Part shown: piece after piece, positions 17,247-26,729 of the stretch | Layout: the number at the start of each line of letters is the position of its first letter | How positions within the stretch are numbered: the stretch's first letter is position 1 | DNA from: an uncultured Phycisphaera sp. | Lineage (GTDB): Bacteria > Planctomycetota > Phycisphaerae > Phycisphaerales > SM1A02 | Assembly (NCBI GenBank): GCA_937919685.1 | Contig: CALFOM010000135.1 | Coordinates: 1 to 44,794 of the forward strand | Direction of reading: 5' to 3' | DNA length: 44,794 bases | Notes under the pieces: generated by a model | What the model was told of the DNA's origin: nothing | Database searches by the model: none | The model's input: the letters and a program-made list of their open reading frames with translations, nothing else | Made by a program: the position numbers and the translations under genes

Positions 17247-20081
17247 TTGAACATCCGAATCCTGAATGATCAGAGCCGTCGCAAGGAGTCAGCCTCGAAC
17301 CTTTTCAAGATGTTCGCGGGCGGCGTGGCCATTTTTCTCACCGGGTGCGGCGAGCCAACCACCGGACCAGCGACGACATCCGCGTCGGCATCCTGGCGAT
17401 CGGTCGCCGGCGAGATACTCGCCGCGGACTCGTCCTGCACGGCATGCCACACTGCCGGTCCAGATACCGTCCGCCGACTCGGCGTCAGCCAGGCTCCGCA
17501 GATCCTCGGCGAGACCGGCATCGGATCGAGACTCTCGCCGGATGCGATCCGTCAACGGATCGGCGCCCATGGAGGCGAACTTGGACTCCGAATGCCCGAC
17601 CTCTTGCACGGACTCGAAGCGGCGGAGAAGCGTGCCGCAGTGGAGGAATTGGTTAACTTTTTGGTGAGCCAGGGAGGCCCAATCGATCCGCTGGCCGCTG
17701 CGATGGAAGTCTCGTCCGCTCAGATCTCCCAAGGCTCGACGATCTGGCGATCCGTCGGCTGCACCGCCTGCCATGGCGTCGATCCGGCGACTGCGGTCGG
17801 CCTCGAAGATCTGACGACGTCCTGGACCCACGGCAGCCTGACGACCTATTTGGCCAATCCACTGGCGGTTCATCCCGGCGGAAGAATGCCATCGCTCAAT
17901 CTGACCGACGACGAAGCGTCGTCCCTCGCCGCCTATCTGCTCGCCGGCGACGGGGTGCTGGAGACGATCGCGTCGCGGCCGGGGTTGCAACTCCAGTACT
18001 TCGACGGCGACTTCGATGGTGTGGGCCCGATTGACGAAGTGGGCGGCACGGTCGACCCGATTCGAGTGCCCATCCCCGGCATCGGCCCGTACGCTGGCCA
18101 AGACACCTTCGGACTTCGCCTTTCCGGGGAGATTGAGATTCCGACCACCGGGGTCTGGAACTTCTATCTCACGTCGGATGACGGCTCGGGGCTCAAGATC
18201 GACGGGAAGATGGTCGTCGACAACGGCGGCATTCACGGCGCCGCGATGAAGCGAGGCTCGGCCACCCTCGACGAGGGGCGACACGCGATCGACATCGGAC
18301 TCTTCGAAGCCTCCGGCGGCGAAGAACTCTCGCTTTCCTGGAGTGGACCCGGCATCGCTCGGCAACCGATCCCCGCCGAGGCCTTCTTTAGTGATGCCAC
18401 CGTCCTCGCGCCCGACTGGGACCGCTTCGAACTCGACGATGAATCAATCCAGCGAGGAATGGTCCGATTTGCCAAGACCGGATGCGGCACCTGCCATGTG
18501 CCAAAGATGCCGAAGCTCGGCGAACTGGCAAACATCGCGCCGTTGTCCTTGTTGATCGCCGGACGAGGTTGCCTCGCCGAGGCGGTCCCGGCAGCGGCTC
18601 CGGATTACGGCTTCACCGAATCGGAGCGTGGACTGCTCGACGAACTGATCAAGAACGTCGCCGCGCTCGACGAACCGCTTCCCGCCGATCTCGCCGTCGT
18701 GCACACCATGACGCGACTGAACTGCATCGCCTGTCATTCCCGTCCCGACGTCGGCGGACCGAGCCCTGAAGCCCAAACCCGATTCGCCGGCAACGACGAC
18801 GCCGAACTCGGCGACGAAGGCCGCATCCCACCCGCCCTCGACGGCGTCGGCAACAAGTTGCAACTGAGCGCACTGCGAAGCACGCTGGCAAATGGCGACA
18901 AGGTTCGCCCGTACATGAAGGCTCGTATGCCGGTCTTCGGTTCCGAGCAGACCGACGATCTTGTGGTCCACTTTGTCGCCGCCGACGCCATCGCCGCCGA
19001 TGGCCGTGAACCGATCTTCGATGATGCCCGGGTCGCGGCCGGACACGCCCTCACCGGCGTTGAAGGCGTCTCGTGCGTGCAATGCCACACGGTCGCCGGT
19101 CATCCGGCACTGGGCGTCCCGGCAGTGGATCTCGCTTCGATGCACGCCCGAATTCGTCCCGGCTGGTTCAGAAAGCACCTCCTCGATCCGCAGAAATCCA
19201 ATCCCGGAACCCGCATGACGGCCTTCTGGGGCAACGGAGGCACCGAGCGGATCTTCCCGGAATACCTCGGCGGCGATCCGGAGAAACAAGCCGACGCCAT
19301 CCGCGCCTACCTTTCGCTCGGCGAGTCGATGCCACTGCCGAAGGGCGTGGTTCCAGATGCGGGCGAGTACGCATTGATCCCGATCGACGAGCCGATCCTC
19401 TTCGGAACATTCATGCGTGACGTGAGCCCGAGGACCATCGCCGTCGGCCTGCCCGAAAATGTGCACTACGCCTGGGACGCCGAGCACGCTCGACTTGCCA
19501 AAGCCTGGCGAGGCGGTTTCATGGACGCGGAGGGTACCTGGCGCGGCCGGGCCGGTCAGTTAGAACACCCCGAAGGCCGTTCGACGCTGCAGATGCCCGC
19601 GGGTCCGGCGATCGCGGTGCTGGCGACCCGAGACGAGGCTTGGCCCGAACCCTTCGCTCGCGATGCCGCGGGCGTCCGCAACGGCGCCTGGAGGTTCGCA
19701 GGAACCACGCGGAACCGGGACCGGCGCCCCGCCTTCAACAGCGAACTCGATGGCGTACGAATCACCGAGACGCCGATTCCCCGCCTTGCCGAAGGTGGAA
19801 CACGACTCATTCGACGCTTCACCGTCGGAAGCGACGAAGGACGAGGCGACCTCTATATGAGAGCCGCGGTGGCGGCGTCGATCGTTCCCGCCGGCGGCGA
19901 GGGCCGGGAGCGCGTCTGGACCGTCAATGACGAACGAATGCTGCGGATCACCGGGGCGGAGTCATTCGTTCGAGCGTTGCCCGGCGGCGGCATGGAGCTG
20001 CTCGTGAAGGTTCCATTGAGCATGGTCGGGCGAGAGGACATCGCCTTCGAAGGCGCCTTCGACGTGGAATTATCCTGGTGA
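17247..20081 (+). CDS. Pentahaem cytochrome c lipoprotein with embedded PA14 domain
   Basis: The 944-residue protein has a lipobox FLTGC (Cys about 34) and five CxxCH haem sites: CTACH (64-68), CTACH (172-176), CGTCH (413-417), CIACH (493-497) and CVQCH (610-614). Several RMP segments (RMPDL, RMPSL, RMPVF) are likely Met axial ligands. A PA14 domain (about 247-380; YFDGDFDGVG, FYLTSDDGSGLKIDG) sits between the second and third haems; in other proteins PA14 binds carbohydrate. The C-terminal 230 residues (NVHYAWDAEHARL onward) are an all-beta region I cannot name. It probably passes electrons from a periplasmic dehydrogenase, most likely the neighbour at 20144, to the respiratory chain. The TTG start is supported by GGAG eight bases upstream. 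Confidence 0.88.
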   Translation: MNIRILNDQSRRKESASNLFKMFAGGVAIFLTGCGEPTTGPATTSASASWRSVAGEILAADSSCTACHTAGPDTVRRLGVSQAPQILGETGIGSRLSPDAIRQRIGAHGGELGLRMPDLLHGLEAAEKRAAVEELVNFLVSQGGPIDPLAAAMEVSSAQISQGSTIWRSVGCTACHGVDPATAVGLEDLTTSWTHGSLTTYLANPLAVHPGGRMPSLNLTDDEASSLAAYLLAGDGVLETIASRPGLQLQYFDGDFDGVGPIDEVGGTVDPIRVPIPGIGPYAGQDTFGLRLSGEIEIPTTGVWNFYLTSDDGSGLKIDGKMVVDNGGIHGAAMKRGSATLDEGRHAIDIGLFEASGGEELSLSWSGPGIARQPIPAEAFFSDATVLAPDWDRFELDDESIQRGMVRFAKTGCGTCHVPKMPKLGELANIAPLSLLIAGRGCLAEAVPAAAPDYGFTESERGLLDELIKNVAALDEPLPADLAVVHTMTRLNCIACHSRPDVGGPSPEAQTRFAGNDDAELGDEGRIPPALDGVGNKLQLSALRSTLANGDKVRPYMKARMPVFGSEQTDDLVVHFVAADAIAADGREPIFDDARVAAGHALTGVEGVSCVQCHTVAGHPALGVPAVDLASMHARIRPGWFRKHLLDPQKSNPGTRMTAFWGNGGTERIFPEYLGGDPEKQADAIRAYLSLGESMPLPKGVVPDAGEYALIPIDEPILFGTFMRDVSPRTIAVGLPENVHYAWDAEHARLAKAWRGGFMDAEGTWRGRAGQLEHPEGRSTLQMPAGPAIAVLATRDEAWPEPFARDAAGVRNGAWRFAGTTRNRDRRPAFNSELDGVRITETPIPRLAEGGTRLIRRFTVGSDEGRGDLYMRAAVAASIVPAGGEGRERVWTVNDERMLRITGAESFVRALPGGGMELLVKVPLSMVGREDIAFEGAFDVELSW

Positions 20082-20143
20082 CGCGACACGCCTCTCTCCC
20101 AATCGAACACGCAGACTCAAACGAAGCAAGCCTGGAGCGAAAC

Positions 20144-21757
20144 ATGAATCCGTCAAGTACCAACCAGAGTCGACCCTCTCGATCGGCGTGCCGACTTCAA
20201 TCACTGATGTGCGCCGCCCTGCTGACCTCCGCCGCGACCGCCGCTGACGAGTCCGACTACTGGCGATTCATCGACGTGCCGGAACCCGACGGCGTGGCCC
20301 ACGAAGTCGGCGGCATCCTCCCGTTAGGTGGTGGACGGGTGATGACTTCCACCCGCCGAGGCGACGTCTGGATCATCGAGAACGCCTACGACCCCGCACC
20401 CTCCGTCGCCGTGCTGGCTGGAAGTCCCGAGGATGAAGCCACCGCGAACGACCCCCACCGCGTGCGATTCATCAAGTACACCGATGGCCTTCAAGAACCC
20501 CTCGGACTCGCGGTTCATCCGAAAGATGACGCAAAGCGTCGAGCCGCGATCGCCGCCGGCGAATCTTGGAACGGTCCCGTGTACGTCGCGCAACGAGGCG
20601 AGGTCTCGAGGATGGCCGACGAAAACGGCGACTGGCGCGCCGACCGGATCGAAACCATCTGCGACGACTGGGCGATCAGCGGCAACTACCACGAATACAC
20701 CTTCGGCCCAGTCTTCGAAGCGGATGGCGACCTCTGGCTGACGCTGAATCGCCCCTTCGGAAGCGAGCCCTTCGGCAAGAAGGACTGGCGGGGTTGGGCG
20801 ATGCGGATTGATGGCGACGGCGTGATGCACCCGGAAGCCGCCGGATTGCGCTCACCCTGCGGCATCGCGATGGGCCCCGACTCGAACATTTACTACACCG
20901 ACAATCAAGGCGAGTGGTGCGGTGCAAGCAAGATGTCCATCATCGAGCGCGGCGATTTCCACGGGCACCCCTGGGGGATCGCAAGTACCAAGCGGCCGGA
21001 ATCGCTCGTCGAGTTCCCCGGCGAGATCCCGGACGGCATCCCGATGCCCGAAGCCGCGAAGCGAATTCCCAACTTCAAGATGCCGGTTGTCTGGTTTCCC
21101 TATGACAAATGCGGCAAGAGTCCGGGCGAGGTCCTCTGGGACACCGAGGGAACCCTTGGTCCGTTCTTCAAGGGGCAGGCCTTCATGGGCGACCAGCACC
21201 ACGCCGCGGTCTATCGAATCTTCACCGAAGAAGTGAACGGTCATGTTCAGGGCGCCGTCTTCCCCTTCCGCAGTGGATTCGAGTGCGGGATCATCCGCGT
21301 GAAAATTGGCGAGGACGGCTCGCTGATCGCAGGCATGACCAATCGCGGATGGGGTTCGAAGGGCACTCGACCATTCGGCATGCAACGTCTCGAATGGACG
21401 GGTGAGACGCCATTCGAGATCCGAACGATGGAAGCAACGCCCCAGGGCTTCCGGCTCACCTTCACCCGCCCCGCGGATCCTGCGACGGCGAGCGAACCTT
21501 CGAACTACTCGATGAAGAGCTACACCTACCTGCTTCACTCGCCCTACGGAAGTCCGGAGACCGACACCGCCCCCGTGACCGTCAAACTCGCCCAGGTCTC
21601 CGGTGATAACCTCACTGTGAACCTCATCTGCGAACCCCTTCGCGCGGGCTACGTGCACGAACTCCGACTCGACGGGGTGCGGGACGAGGCGGGCGAACCG
21701 TTGCTCCATCCCGACGCCTACTACACCTTGATCGAGATTCCGAAGGCCAACGAATGA
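20144..21757 (+). CDS. Secreted beta-propeller dehydrogenase-like protein (sorbosone/glucose dehydrogenase-like)
   Basis: The 537-residue product has a signal peptide (CRLQSLMCAALLTSAATAA) and then propeller-like sequence: GGGRVMTSTRRGDVWIIENA, VYVAQRGEVSRMADENGDWRADR, LRSPCGIAMGPDSNIYYTDNQGEW. This resembles the PQQ-type sorbosone/glucose dehydrogenase fold and the large planctomycete family of such proteins, though I cannot confirm PQQ ligands. The last 100 residues form an Ig-like domain (SNYSMKSYTYLL ... VHELRLDGVRDEAGEPL). Its place directly after the multihaem cytochrome suggests an oxidase/electron-acceptor pair acting on extracellular carbohydrate. The track start (GTG 20078) overlaps the cytochrome stop, but ATG 20144 has GGAG at good spacing and gives a normal signal peptide. 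Confidence 0.8.
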   Translation: MNPSSTNQSRPSRSACRLQSLMCAALLTSAATAADESDYWRFIDVPEPDGVAHEVGGILPLGGGRVMTSTRRGDVWIIENAYDPAPSVAVLAGSPEDEATANDPHRVRFIKYTDGLQEPLGLAVHPKDDAKRRAAIAAGESWNGPVYVAQRGEVSRMADENGDWRADRIETICDDWAISGNYHEYTFGPVFEADGDLWLTLNRPFGSEPFGKKDWRGWAMRIDGDGVMHPEAAGLRSPCGIAMGPDSNIYYTDNQGEWCGASKMSIIERGDFHGHPWGIASTKRPESLVEFPGEIPDGIPMPEAAKRIPNFKMPVVWFPYDKCGKSPGEVLWDTEGTLGPFFKGQAFMGDQHHAAVYRIFTEEVNGHVQGAVFPFRSGFECGIIRVKIGEDGSLIAGMTNRGWGSKGTRPFGMQRLEWTGETPFEIRTMEATPQGFRLTFTRPADPATASEPSNYSMKSYTYLLHSPYGSPETDTAPVTVKLAQVSGDNLTVNLICEPLRAGYVHELRLDGVRDEAGEPLLHPDAYYTLIEIPKANE

Positions 21758-21773
21758 ATCACCGGGAGGCCCG

Positions 21774-22253
21774 ATGCAGGACGATCTAAAATTCATGCGG
21801 CGAGCAATCGAACTCGCCCGACACAACGCTTTTGAAGCGAAGGCCGGCGGTCCTTTCGGATGCGTGATCGTCCGAGATGGAGAGATCATCGCGGAGGCCG
21901 CGAATCAGGTGCTCGAAGACCGGGATCCGACCGCCCACGCGGAGATGGTCGCGATCCGCATGGCCTCGAAGTCTCTCGACACCCACGTGCTCGAAGGATG
22001 CACCGTCTACACCACCGGAGAGCCGTGCCCGATGTGCTACGCGGCGTGCTGGTGGGCCCGCGTCGCCTCGATCCGATTCGCCTCGAATCACGACGACGCG
22101 CTGGAGTTCGGCGACTTCGACGACCGTCACATCACCGAGGCACTCGCTCTCCCGGGCGACGCCCGACCGCTGCCCTCGACCGAACTCTGCCGGGCCGAGA
22201 TGCTCGAAGTCTGGCGGGCGTACCACGTGATGCCGGATCGCATCCACTACTGA
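21774..22253 (+). CDS. Guanine-deaminase-like nucleoside/nucleobase deaminase
   Basis: The 159-residue protein has the cytidine/deoxycytidylate deaminase fold. Zinc-site motifs are PTAHAEM (His ligand and catalytic Glu) and EPCPMC (two Cys ligands). GGPFGCVIVRDGEIIAE is typical of the Bacillus GuaD / TadA branch. The C-terminus (EVWRAYHVMPDRIHY) resembles the domain-swapped tail of bacterial guanine deaminase rather than TadA, so deamination of guanine to xanthine is the best guess. A related nucleobase or tRNA adenosine substrate is possible. A strong GGGAGG lies four bases before the ATG. It is 16 bp after the propeller gene, possibly in the same transcript, with no obvious functional link. 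Confidence 0.85.
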   Translation: MQDDLKFMRRAIELARHNAFEAKAGGPFGCVIVRDGEIIAEAANQVLEDRDPTAHAEMVAIRMASKSLDTHVLEGCTVYTTGEPCPMCYAACWWARVASIRFASNHDDALEFGDFDDRHITEALALPGDARPLPSTELCRAEMLEVWRAYHVMPDRIHY

Positions 22254-22265
22254 TCGGACCGCCCG

Positions 22266-22931
22266 TTGGCCGCATCGTCCCCGGACTCATCACGCTTCCG
22301 TCGCTGGCTGGAATTCGTCGGGTTCTTCTGGATCGTGCCGATCCTCGTCGCGGCCCTTCCCTCCGGCTTCCTCCCCCCAATACCCGTGTTGTGGGCTGCC
22401 GCGATCGCCTGCCTCCTGCTCCTTCGGCGTGACGATCGCCTGGATCGTCGAACGCTCTGGGGCGCCGCCAGCATGGCCGCGGGAATTCCTGGAGTCATCG
22501 GACGGTTCCTGATCTTCGCGCCGCTACTCGCAGGATTCGCGTGGCTTATGGAACCGGAGTGGTTCCTAAAGTTCCCCCGGGATCGAACCGGAGCGTGGGC
22601 TGCGGTGATGGTGCTCTATCCACTTCTTTCGGTCGTCCCCCAAGGCATTGTCTTCCGGACGTTTGTCTGCCACCGCTACCGGTCGCTCTTTGGAAACGGC
22701 GTGACGATGTGGCTCGTCGCTGGGACCACCTTCGGTTTCGCGCATATCGTCATGCATCGATGGGAGCCGGTCATGATCACAATCATCGGTGGGGTCATCT
22801 TCACTTCGACGCTGCTTCGACGGCGGAGCGGACTCCTCGCGGATCTCGAGCACGCGATGTACGGCGACCTCGCATTCACGCTCGGCCTGGGCGTCTGGAT
22901 CTACTCCAACGCCGCTCGACAAGGACTCTGA
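22266..22931 (+). CDS. CPBP (CAAX/Abi-type) family-like membrane protein lacking the Glu-Glu motif
   Basis: This 221-residue protein has about five or six hydrophobic segments. The order VVPQGIVFRTFVCHRY, then FGFAHIV, then a further conserved His/Asn-type region (LEHAMYGDLAF) follows the CPBP intramembrane protease family, whose first motif is EExxxR. In a known subgroup this reads PQExxxR; here it is PQGIVFR, so both glutamates are replaced while the Arg and the FxxxH histidine remain. It may therefore be a non-proteolytic member. The start is a TTG 12 bp after the deaminase gene, with no good ribosome site; the true start is uncertain. I infer no phage-defence role from this sequence alone. 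Confidence 0.65.
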   Translation: MAASSPDSSRFRRWLEFVGFFWIVPILVAALPSGFLPPIPVLWAAAIACLLLLRRDDRLDRRTLWGAASMAAGIPGVIGRFLIFAPLLAGFAWLMEPEWFLKFPRDRTGAWAAVMVLYPLLSVVPQGIVFRTFVCHRYRSLFGNGVTMWLVAGTTFGFAHIVMHRWEPVMITIIGGVIFTSTLLRRRSGLLADLEHAMYGDLAFTLGLGVWIYSNAARQGL

Positions 22932-22972
22932 AGAAACCACATCGGGGAGATGGGGAGATCTGGATCGGCCCG

Positions 22973-25156
22973 CTATGCCGCGCCAGACGCCTTCGCCGCT
23001 TCGAGCTCTGCGACGCCGGGTACCGGCCGCCCCGCAAAGCCGCACAGGGCCACGAACGCCGGATCGACCACCGTCTTTCGACCGATCTGCAGCAGTTCAT
23101 GACCCGCGAATTCCGCGAGCAACGATTCGGCCCATGCCTCCCGCTGCCGGCCCGTCTTCACTGACCGCCCCCAATCACGGACCGTGCCAGCGAATCGCTG
23201 GGACATTCTCTTGACCGTCGTCCGTTCCGGCGAGTCAAGATAGACGACCGCTGCGGCCCGGCACTCCTCGAGAAAGACGTCGCCGCCGAGATCCTTCCAA
23301 CACCTCGCCAGCAGCCTGGCGTCCTCGCACCCTTGTCGATCAAGCGCTTCGAGCAGTCGTTCGTTTTCCCGCGGCGTCGAAGGCGAAGGAAGCGCGAGCA
23401 TTCTTGCATGGGCGAGCGCTCGGACCGTCCGACGATAGAGGTCAAATTCCTCTGCCGCATAGGGTTCGAAGCCAGCTTCGAAGGTATCGAGCACTTCGAC
23501 TGCAGTCATCGCGTCGGGCGCCGCCGCGATGGCCGCATCGACCAGGGGCATTGCGAAGGGGTTCAGGTCCATCGTCGCCTTCATGAGTCGAACGCACTGA
23601 CGAGCACGTGGCGCCGCCTCGAGATCATCCCACGCCCGGCGAAGCACCATCGCGTCGACGAAAGCCTCGGCATCGTGATTCACCGCCCACGCCACGGACT
23701 GATGGAACACCATCGGACGTCGCCCGCCGACATCGTCGTAGTTCCAGCCCGCGTGAACGGTGGTTACGTCGTCGCCGCCCGTGGCGTACTGACCGCCTCG
23801 ACAACGGAACCGCCCGGTCGCCGGGTCCTGCTCCATCACCACGATCGCGCAGTGACCGGGCTGGCCCGCGGTCGACGCAGGAACCCCGCAGATCCGATGC
23901 GTCCGCGCCCCAATGTTCCCCATGGTGCCGCAGACCCCACCGTCCTTCCACATCATCTGGATCGATCCATAGCTGAAGGAGAACGGCCCCACCCGGCGAG
24001 CCGACTGCATGTCGAACTGCTGGGCGATGCCGCCGATGTACTCGCCATACGTCCTGAACTCTCCTTGGTCGCGATATCTGCTCCAGATCTCTTCACGCTC
24101 CCGCAGCGGCTGGTCGTCAGCCACGAGCATCATCAGAATCGGCCACGGCGCTTCGAGTGGGAATCGCGGCCAGACCCGGTCTGTACCCGAAAAATCGTGG
24201 CGGTCGTTGCGGATGAACCATGCCATCGATTCACTCGCGGTCGGTGCCGCGTCCCGCTCTTGAGGCATCCGCCCCTTGGCGCGATACGCGTCGTGGAAGA
24301 GATCGTGCGCTGCTTTGATGGAGGCCCGGACATCCTTGTCCTTCACCGCCTCGGTCGACTTCCGATGCACCACGCCGTCGCCGCACCGGATTTGGATCTC
24401 GGGATGACCGTTCGCGACCATGGAGGCGTTGAACTCATCTTGCAGTTTGGCGGAAGCAATGACGTCGGCGCCGACGAGCCCGCGGCTGACCATCTTCCTG
24501 ACCTTGACCGCCTTCCCGCGAGGCTTCGCCACACCTTGATCGTCGTATTCGAGCGGCGGAAATTCCTCGGCCTCGACTTCCACCTCGACCCAGGGATGAT
24601 CCTCAAGAAAGTTGATGACGTGATCGAGCGCGTCGAGATCCCGCGTCGCATCCTTGGTATCCACGGGGACCCGCGGATCGCCAGGACATGCAAGCATCAA
24701 AGGGGGTCGCGGAGAGACGTCAGGGAGATCGTCACCAAGAGTCCCGCGGTCTCCGTCGTTCCATCCGGATGCTTTGCCGCCTGGCGGCGCGTAGGAACCG
24801 GTGATCGCAAACGCGATCGCGAGTTGGGGATAGTCTTGGCGAACCGTCTCGGCGCCGAGATCGATCTCCAGCGACCGGAGTCCGAGCAACACCGGCAGTG
24901 GATCTTCTCGACACCCGTAGACGGAAGCCTTCAGCCTCGGATCCCCGTCGATCCATGCGAGAAAGTCGGGCGGGAGTTCGATGCCGCGTTCGTGACACGC
25001 CGCAAGCGTCCGCTTCCGCGCATCGACGATGTGCAGGGCAGCCATTCGATCGAAGGCGTCGATCGCGGCGATGGCGACTCGGTCCACGGCCAGAAGCATG
25101 GTGACAATGACGAAGAGGACACGCAGCTGTCCCGAAGAGCCAAGGTAACGCGACAT
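22973..25156 (-). CDS. Large secreted protein with a transglutaminase-like Cys/His core
   Basis: The 727-residue product starts at ATG 25156 with GGAG eight bases upstream and has a signal peptide or anchor (VLFVIVTMLLAVDRVAIA). Most of it matches nothing I recognise. Residues of about 400-440 contain WKDGGVCGTMGNIGARTHRI followed by GVPASTAGQPGHCAIV. This has the look of a transglutaminase-like / papain-fold active site: a Cys (409) at the start of a helix, then 'alGiPa', then a His (435) before a beta strand. A following GWNYDD could supply the Asp. The last 200 residues are mainly helical. It might process cell-surface peptide bonds, but activity is inference. It converges on the CPBP gene and is not obviously in an operon. 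Confidence 0.6.
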   Translation of the reverse strand: MSRYLGSSGQLRVLFVIVTMLLAVDRVAIAAIDAFDRMAALHIVDARKRTLAACHERGIELPPDFLAWIDGDPRLKASVYGCREDPLPVLLGLRSLEIDLGAETVRQDYPQLAIAFAITGSYAPPGGKASGWNDGDRGTLGDDLPDVSPRPPLMLACPGDPRVPVDTKDATRDLDALDHVINFLEDHPWVEVEVEAEEFPPLEYDDQGVAKPRGKAVKVRKMVSRGLVGADVIASAKLQDEFNASMVANGHPEIQIRCGDGVVHRKSTEAVKDKDVRASIKAAHDLFHDAYRAKGRMPQERDAAPTASESMAWFIRNDRHDFSGTDRVWPRFPLEAPWPILMMLVADDQPLREREEIWSRYRDQGEFRTYGEYIGGIAQQFDMQSARRVGPFSFSYGSIQMMWKDGGVCGTMGNIGARTHRICGVPASTAGQPGHCAIVVMEQDPATGRFRCRGGQYATGGDDVTTVHAGWNYDDVGGRRPMVFHQSVAWAVNHDAEAFVDAMVLRRAWDDLEAAPRARQCVRLMKATMDLNPFAMPLVDAAIAAAPDAMTAVEVLDTFEAGFEPYAAEEFDLYRRTVRALAHARMLALPSPSTPRENERLLEALDRQGCEDARLLARCWKDLGGDVFLEECRAAAVVYLDSPERTTVKRMSQRFAGTVRDWGRSVKTGRQREAWAESLLAEFAGHELLQIGRKTVVDPAFVALCGFAGRPVPGVAELEAAKASGAA

Positions 25157-25283
25157 GGAATGCTCCAGCGATGAGAACGGATCCGTGCGACAAGCCAATC
25201 TTCGGTCCTTCGACTCGAACCCATGAACAAGTCTGCCACAGATCTAGGCCGTAGGCCAGCCTGAATCGTCCAACCCGCCGGAA

Positions 25284-26678
25284 TCAGAGAAGGGACTCGC
25301 GGATCACTACTCCGGGAGCACGCTGGAGCATCCCGAACAAGCCACGGACCGCGGCACCCCGCCCGCGGCCGATCTCGATCAGCGACGATCGAAACGCCTC
25401 GACGATCCAGTCGACATCCTCGTTGGAGATCAAGAGGGGCGGAACGACTTTGATCACACCGCTTCCCTTGCTCGTCGACTGCGTGAGCAATCGATGTTCA
25501 GTCAACAAACGCATCACCAGAGCCTGCGCCACGAGCGTCGGTGTCCGTCGGGCAAGGCCCGGCATGTCGATCGAGAGCGCCGACGGATCAATCTCGATGC
25601 CGATCATGAGACCGCGGCCGCGCACCTCGCGGATCCCGGGTACTTCGGCGGCCACGCGTCGCAGCCCACGAATCAGGGCGTCGCCGGTCTCTGCCGCACG
25701 CTCGACCAGACGCTCCTCACGAAGGACGTGGAGCACCGCCAGACCAGTGGTCATCGCCAAGGGATTCTCACGGAAGGTCGAACTGTGAACCACTGAACGT
25801 TCCACCGAATCAAACACCCGGTCGAAGATCGGCGCCCGCCCAAGGATCGCGCCGACCGGGACGCTACCCGCCGACAGCCCCTTGGAGAGACAGACGATGT
25901 CCGCTTCGACACCATCCACCCTGCTCGCGAGCGCCGCTCCGGCTCGGCCAAGTCCGGTCTGCACCTCGTCGGCGACGAGAAGCGTTCCGGTGTCACGGCA
26001 GATCTCGGCAACTTCCTTGAGCACCCCCGGCGGATGAGGAATCACACCCTTGCCCTGGATCGGCTCGAAGAAGAACGCCGCCACGGATTCATCGCCGAGC
26101 GCGTCTCGAAGGCGGTCGAGATCGCAGAACGGAACTTCTCGACATCCGGGGATCAGTGGTTCGAATCCTCGCCGCAGCCAGTCTGCGCCATTGAGCGATA
26201 GAGCGCCGAGCGTGAGCCCGTGAAACGCGTTCGACCAATATGCGAAGCCAGGCCGACCCGTCGCGGCGCGGGCGATCTTCATCGCGGCCTCGACCGATTC
26301 TGCACCACTGTTGACGAAGAAGACCCGGTCGTGCGGCCGATCGACGAATCGCTTCAAGGACTCGGCCAGCGCGACTGCAAGCGGCGGAGTCTCGAACTGC
26401 ACCAAGGCCGGGGGCGCGATCCGAAGGGCCTGCTCGAGCGCATCGCGGACCACGGGATGGTCGCGTCCGAGGGAAAGGCTCGCGAAGCCGCCGATCGCGT
26501 CGAGGTAACGATTCCCCTCCTCGTCGAAGAGATACGGTCCTTCGCCGCGGACGAAACGCTTTTCGAAACCGACCAGACGAAGCAGATCGTGGAAGCGTGG
26601 GTTCAGATGTCGTGCGTAGGCGGGGCCGGAATCTGGGCCGAACGAATCAATAATCGCCTGCAAGTCGAATGACGCCAT
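25284..26678 (-). CDS. Class III (ornithine/putrescine-type) PLP-dependent aminotransferase
   Basis: The 464-residue product has all fold-type I class III landmarks: GPYLFDEEGNRYLDAIGG, FFVNSGAESVEAAMKIAR (phosphate-binding loop), FHGLT, LLVADEVQTGLGR (PLP-ring Asp, about D237) and CLSKGLSAG with the Schiff-base Lys (about K266). STFRENPLA follows as expected. The family transfers an amino group, usually from a terminal amine such as ornithine, putrescine or GABA, to a keto acid. Substrate cannot be set from motifs alone. It lies between the transglutaminase-like gene and an unknown secreted protein. It is about 1 kb from the aryl-polyene-like cluster but separated by another gene, so I do not count it in. 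Confidence 0.92.
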   Translation of the reverse strand: MASFDLQAIIDSFGPDSGPAYARHLNPRFHDLLRLVGFEKRFVRGEGPYLFDEEGNRYLDAIGGFASLSLGRDHPVVRDALEQALRIAPPALVQFETPPLAVALAESLKRFVDRPHDRVFFVNSGAESVEAAMKIARAATGRPGFAYWSNAFHGLTLGALSLNGADWLRRGFEPLIPGCREVPFCDLDRLRDALGDESVAAFFFEPIQGKGVIPHPPGVLKEVAEICRDTGTLLVADEVQTGLGRAGAALASRVDGVEADIVCLSKGLSAGSVPVGAILGRAPIFDRVFDSVERSVVHSSTFRENPLAMTTGLAVLHVLREERLVERAAETGDALIRGLRRVAAEVPGIREVRGRGLMIGIEIDPSALSIDMPGLARRTPTLVAQALVMRLLTEHRLLTQSTSKGSGVIKVVPPLLISNEDVDWIVEAFRSSLIEIGRGRGAAVRGLFGMLQRAPGVVIRESLL

Positions 26679-26729
26679 GCGTACCCTTGCTTCCTCCTCC
26701 GCTCGCCGGCAATCCGACGACGGCGGGAA

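Noticed and set aside
17289-18365. 358-codon minus-strand ORF and the similar one at 18444-19487
   Set aside because: Both are antisense to the cytochrome gene, whose five CxxCH sites and PA14 domain fix the coding strand.
22266-22931. Abortive-infection phage-defence protein
   Set aside because: CPBP proteins are sometimes labelled Abi, but the motif is degenerate and no other defence gene is nearby.
23333-25174. 613-codon plus-strand ORF
   Set aside because: Arg/His-rich antisense shadow of the transglutaminase-like gene, which has a signal peptide and good ribosome site.
25284-26678. Aminotransferase as part of the biosynthetic cluster
   Set aside because: It is separated by an unrelated secreted protein gene and a divergent promoter region, so inclusion cannot be supported.
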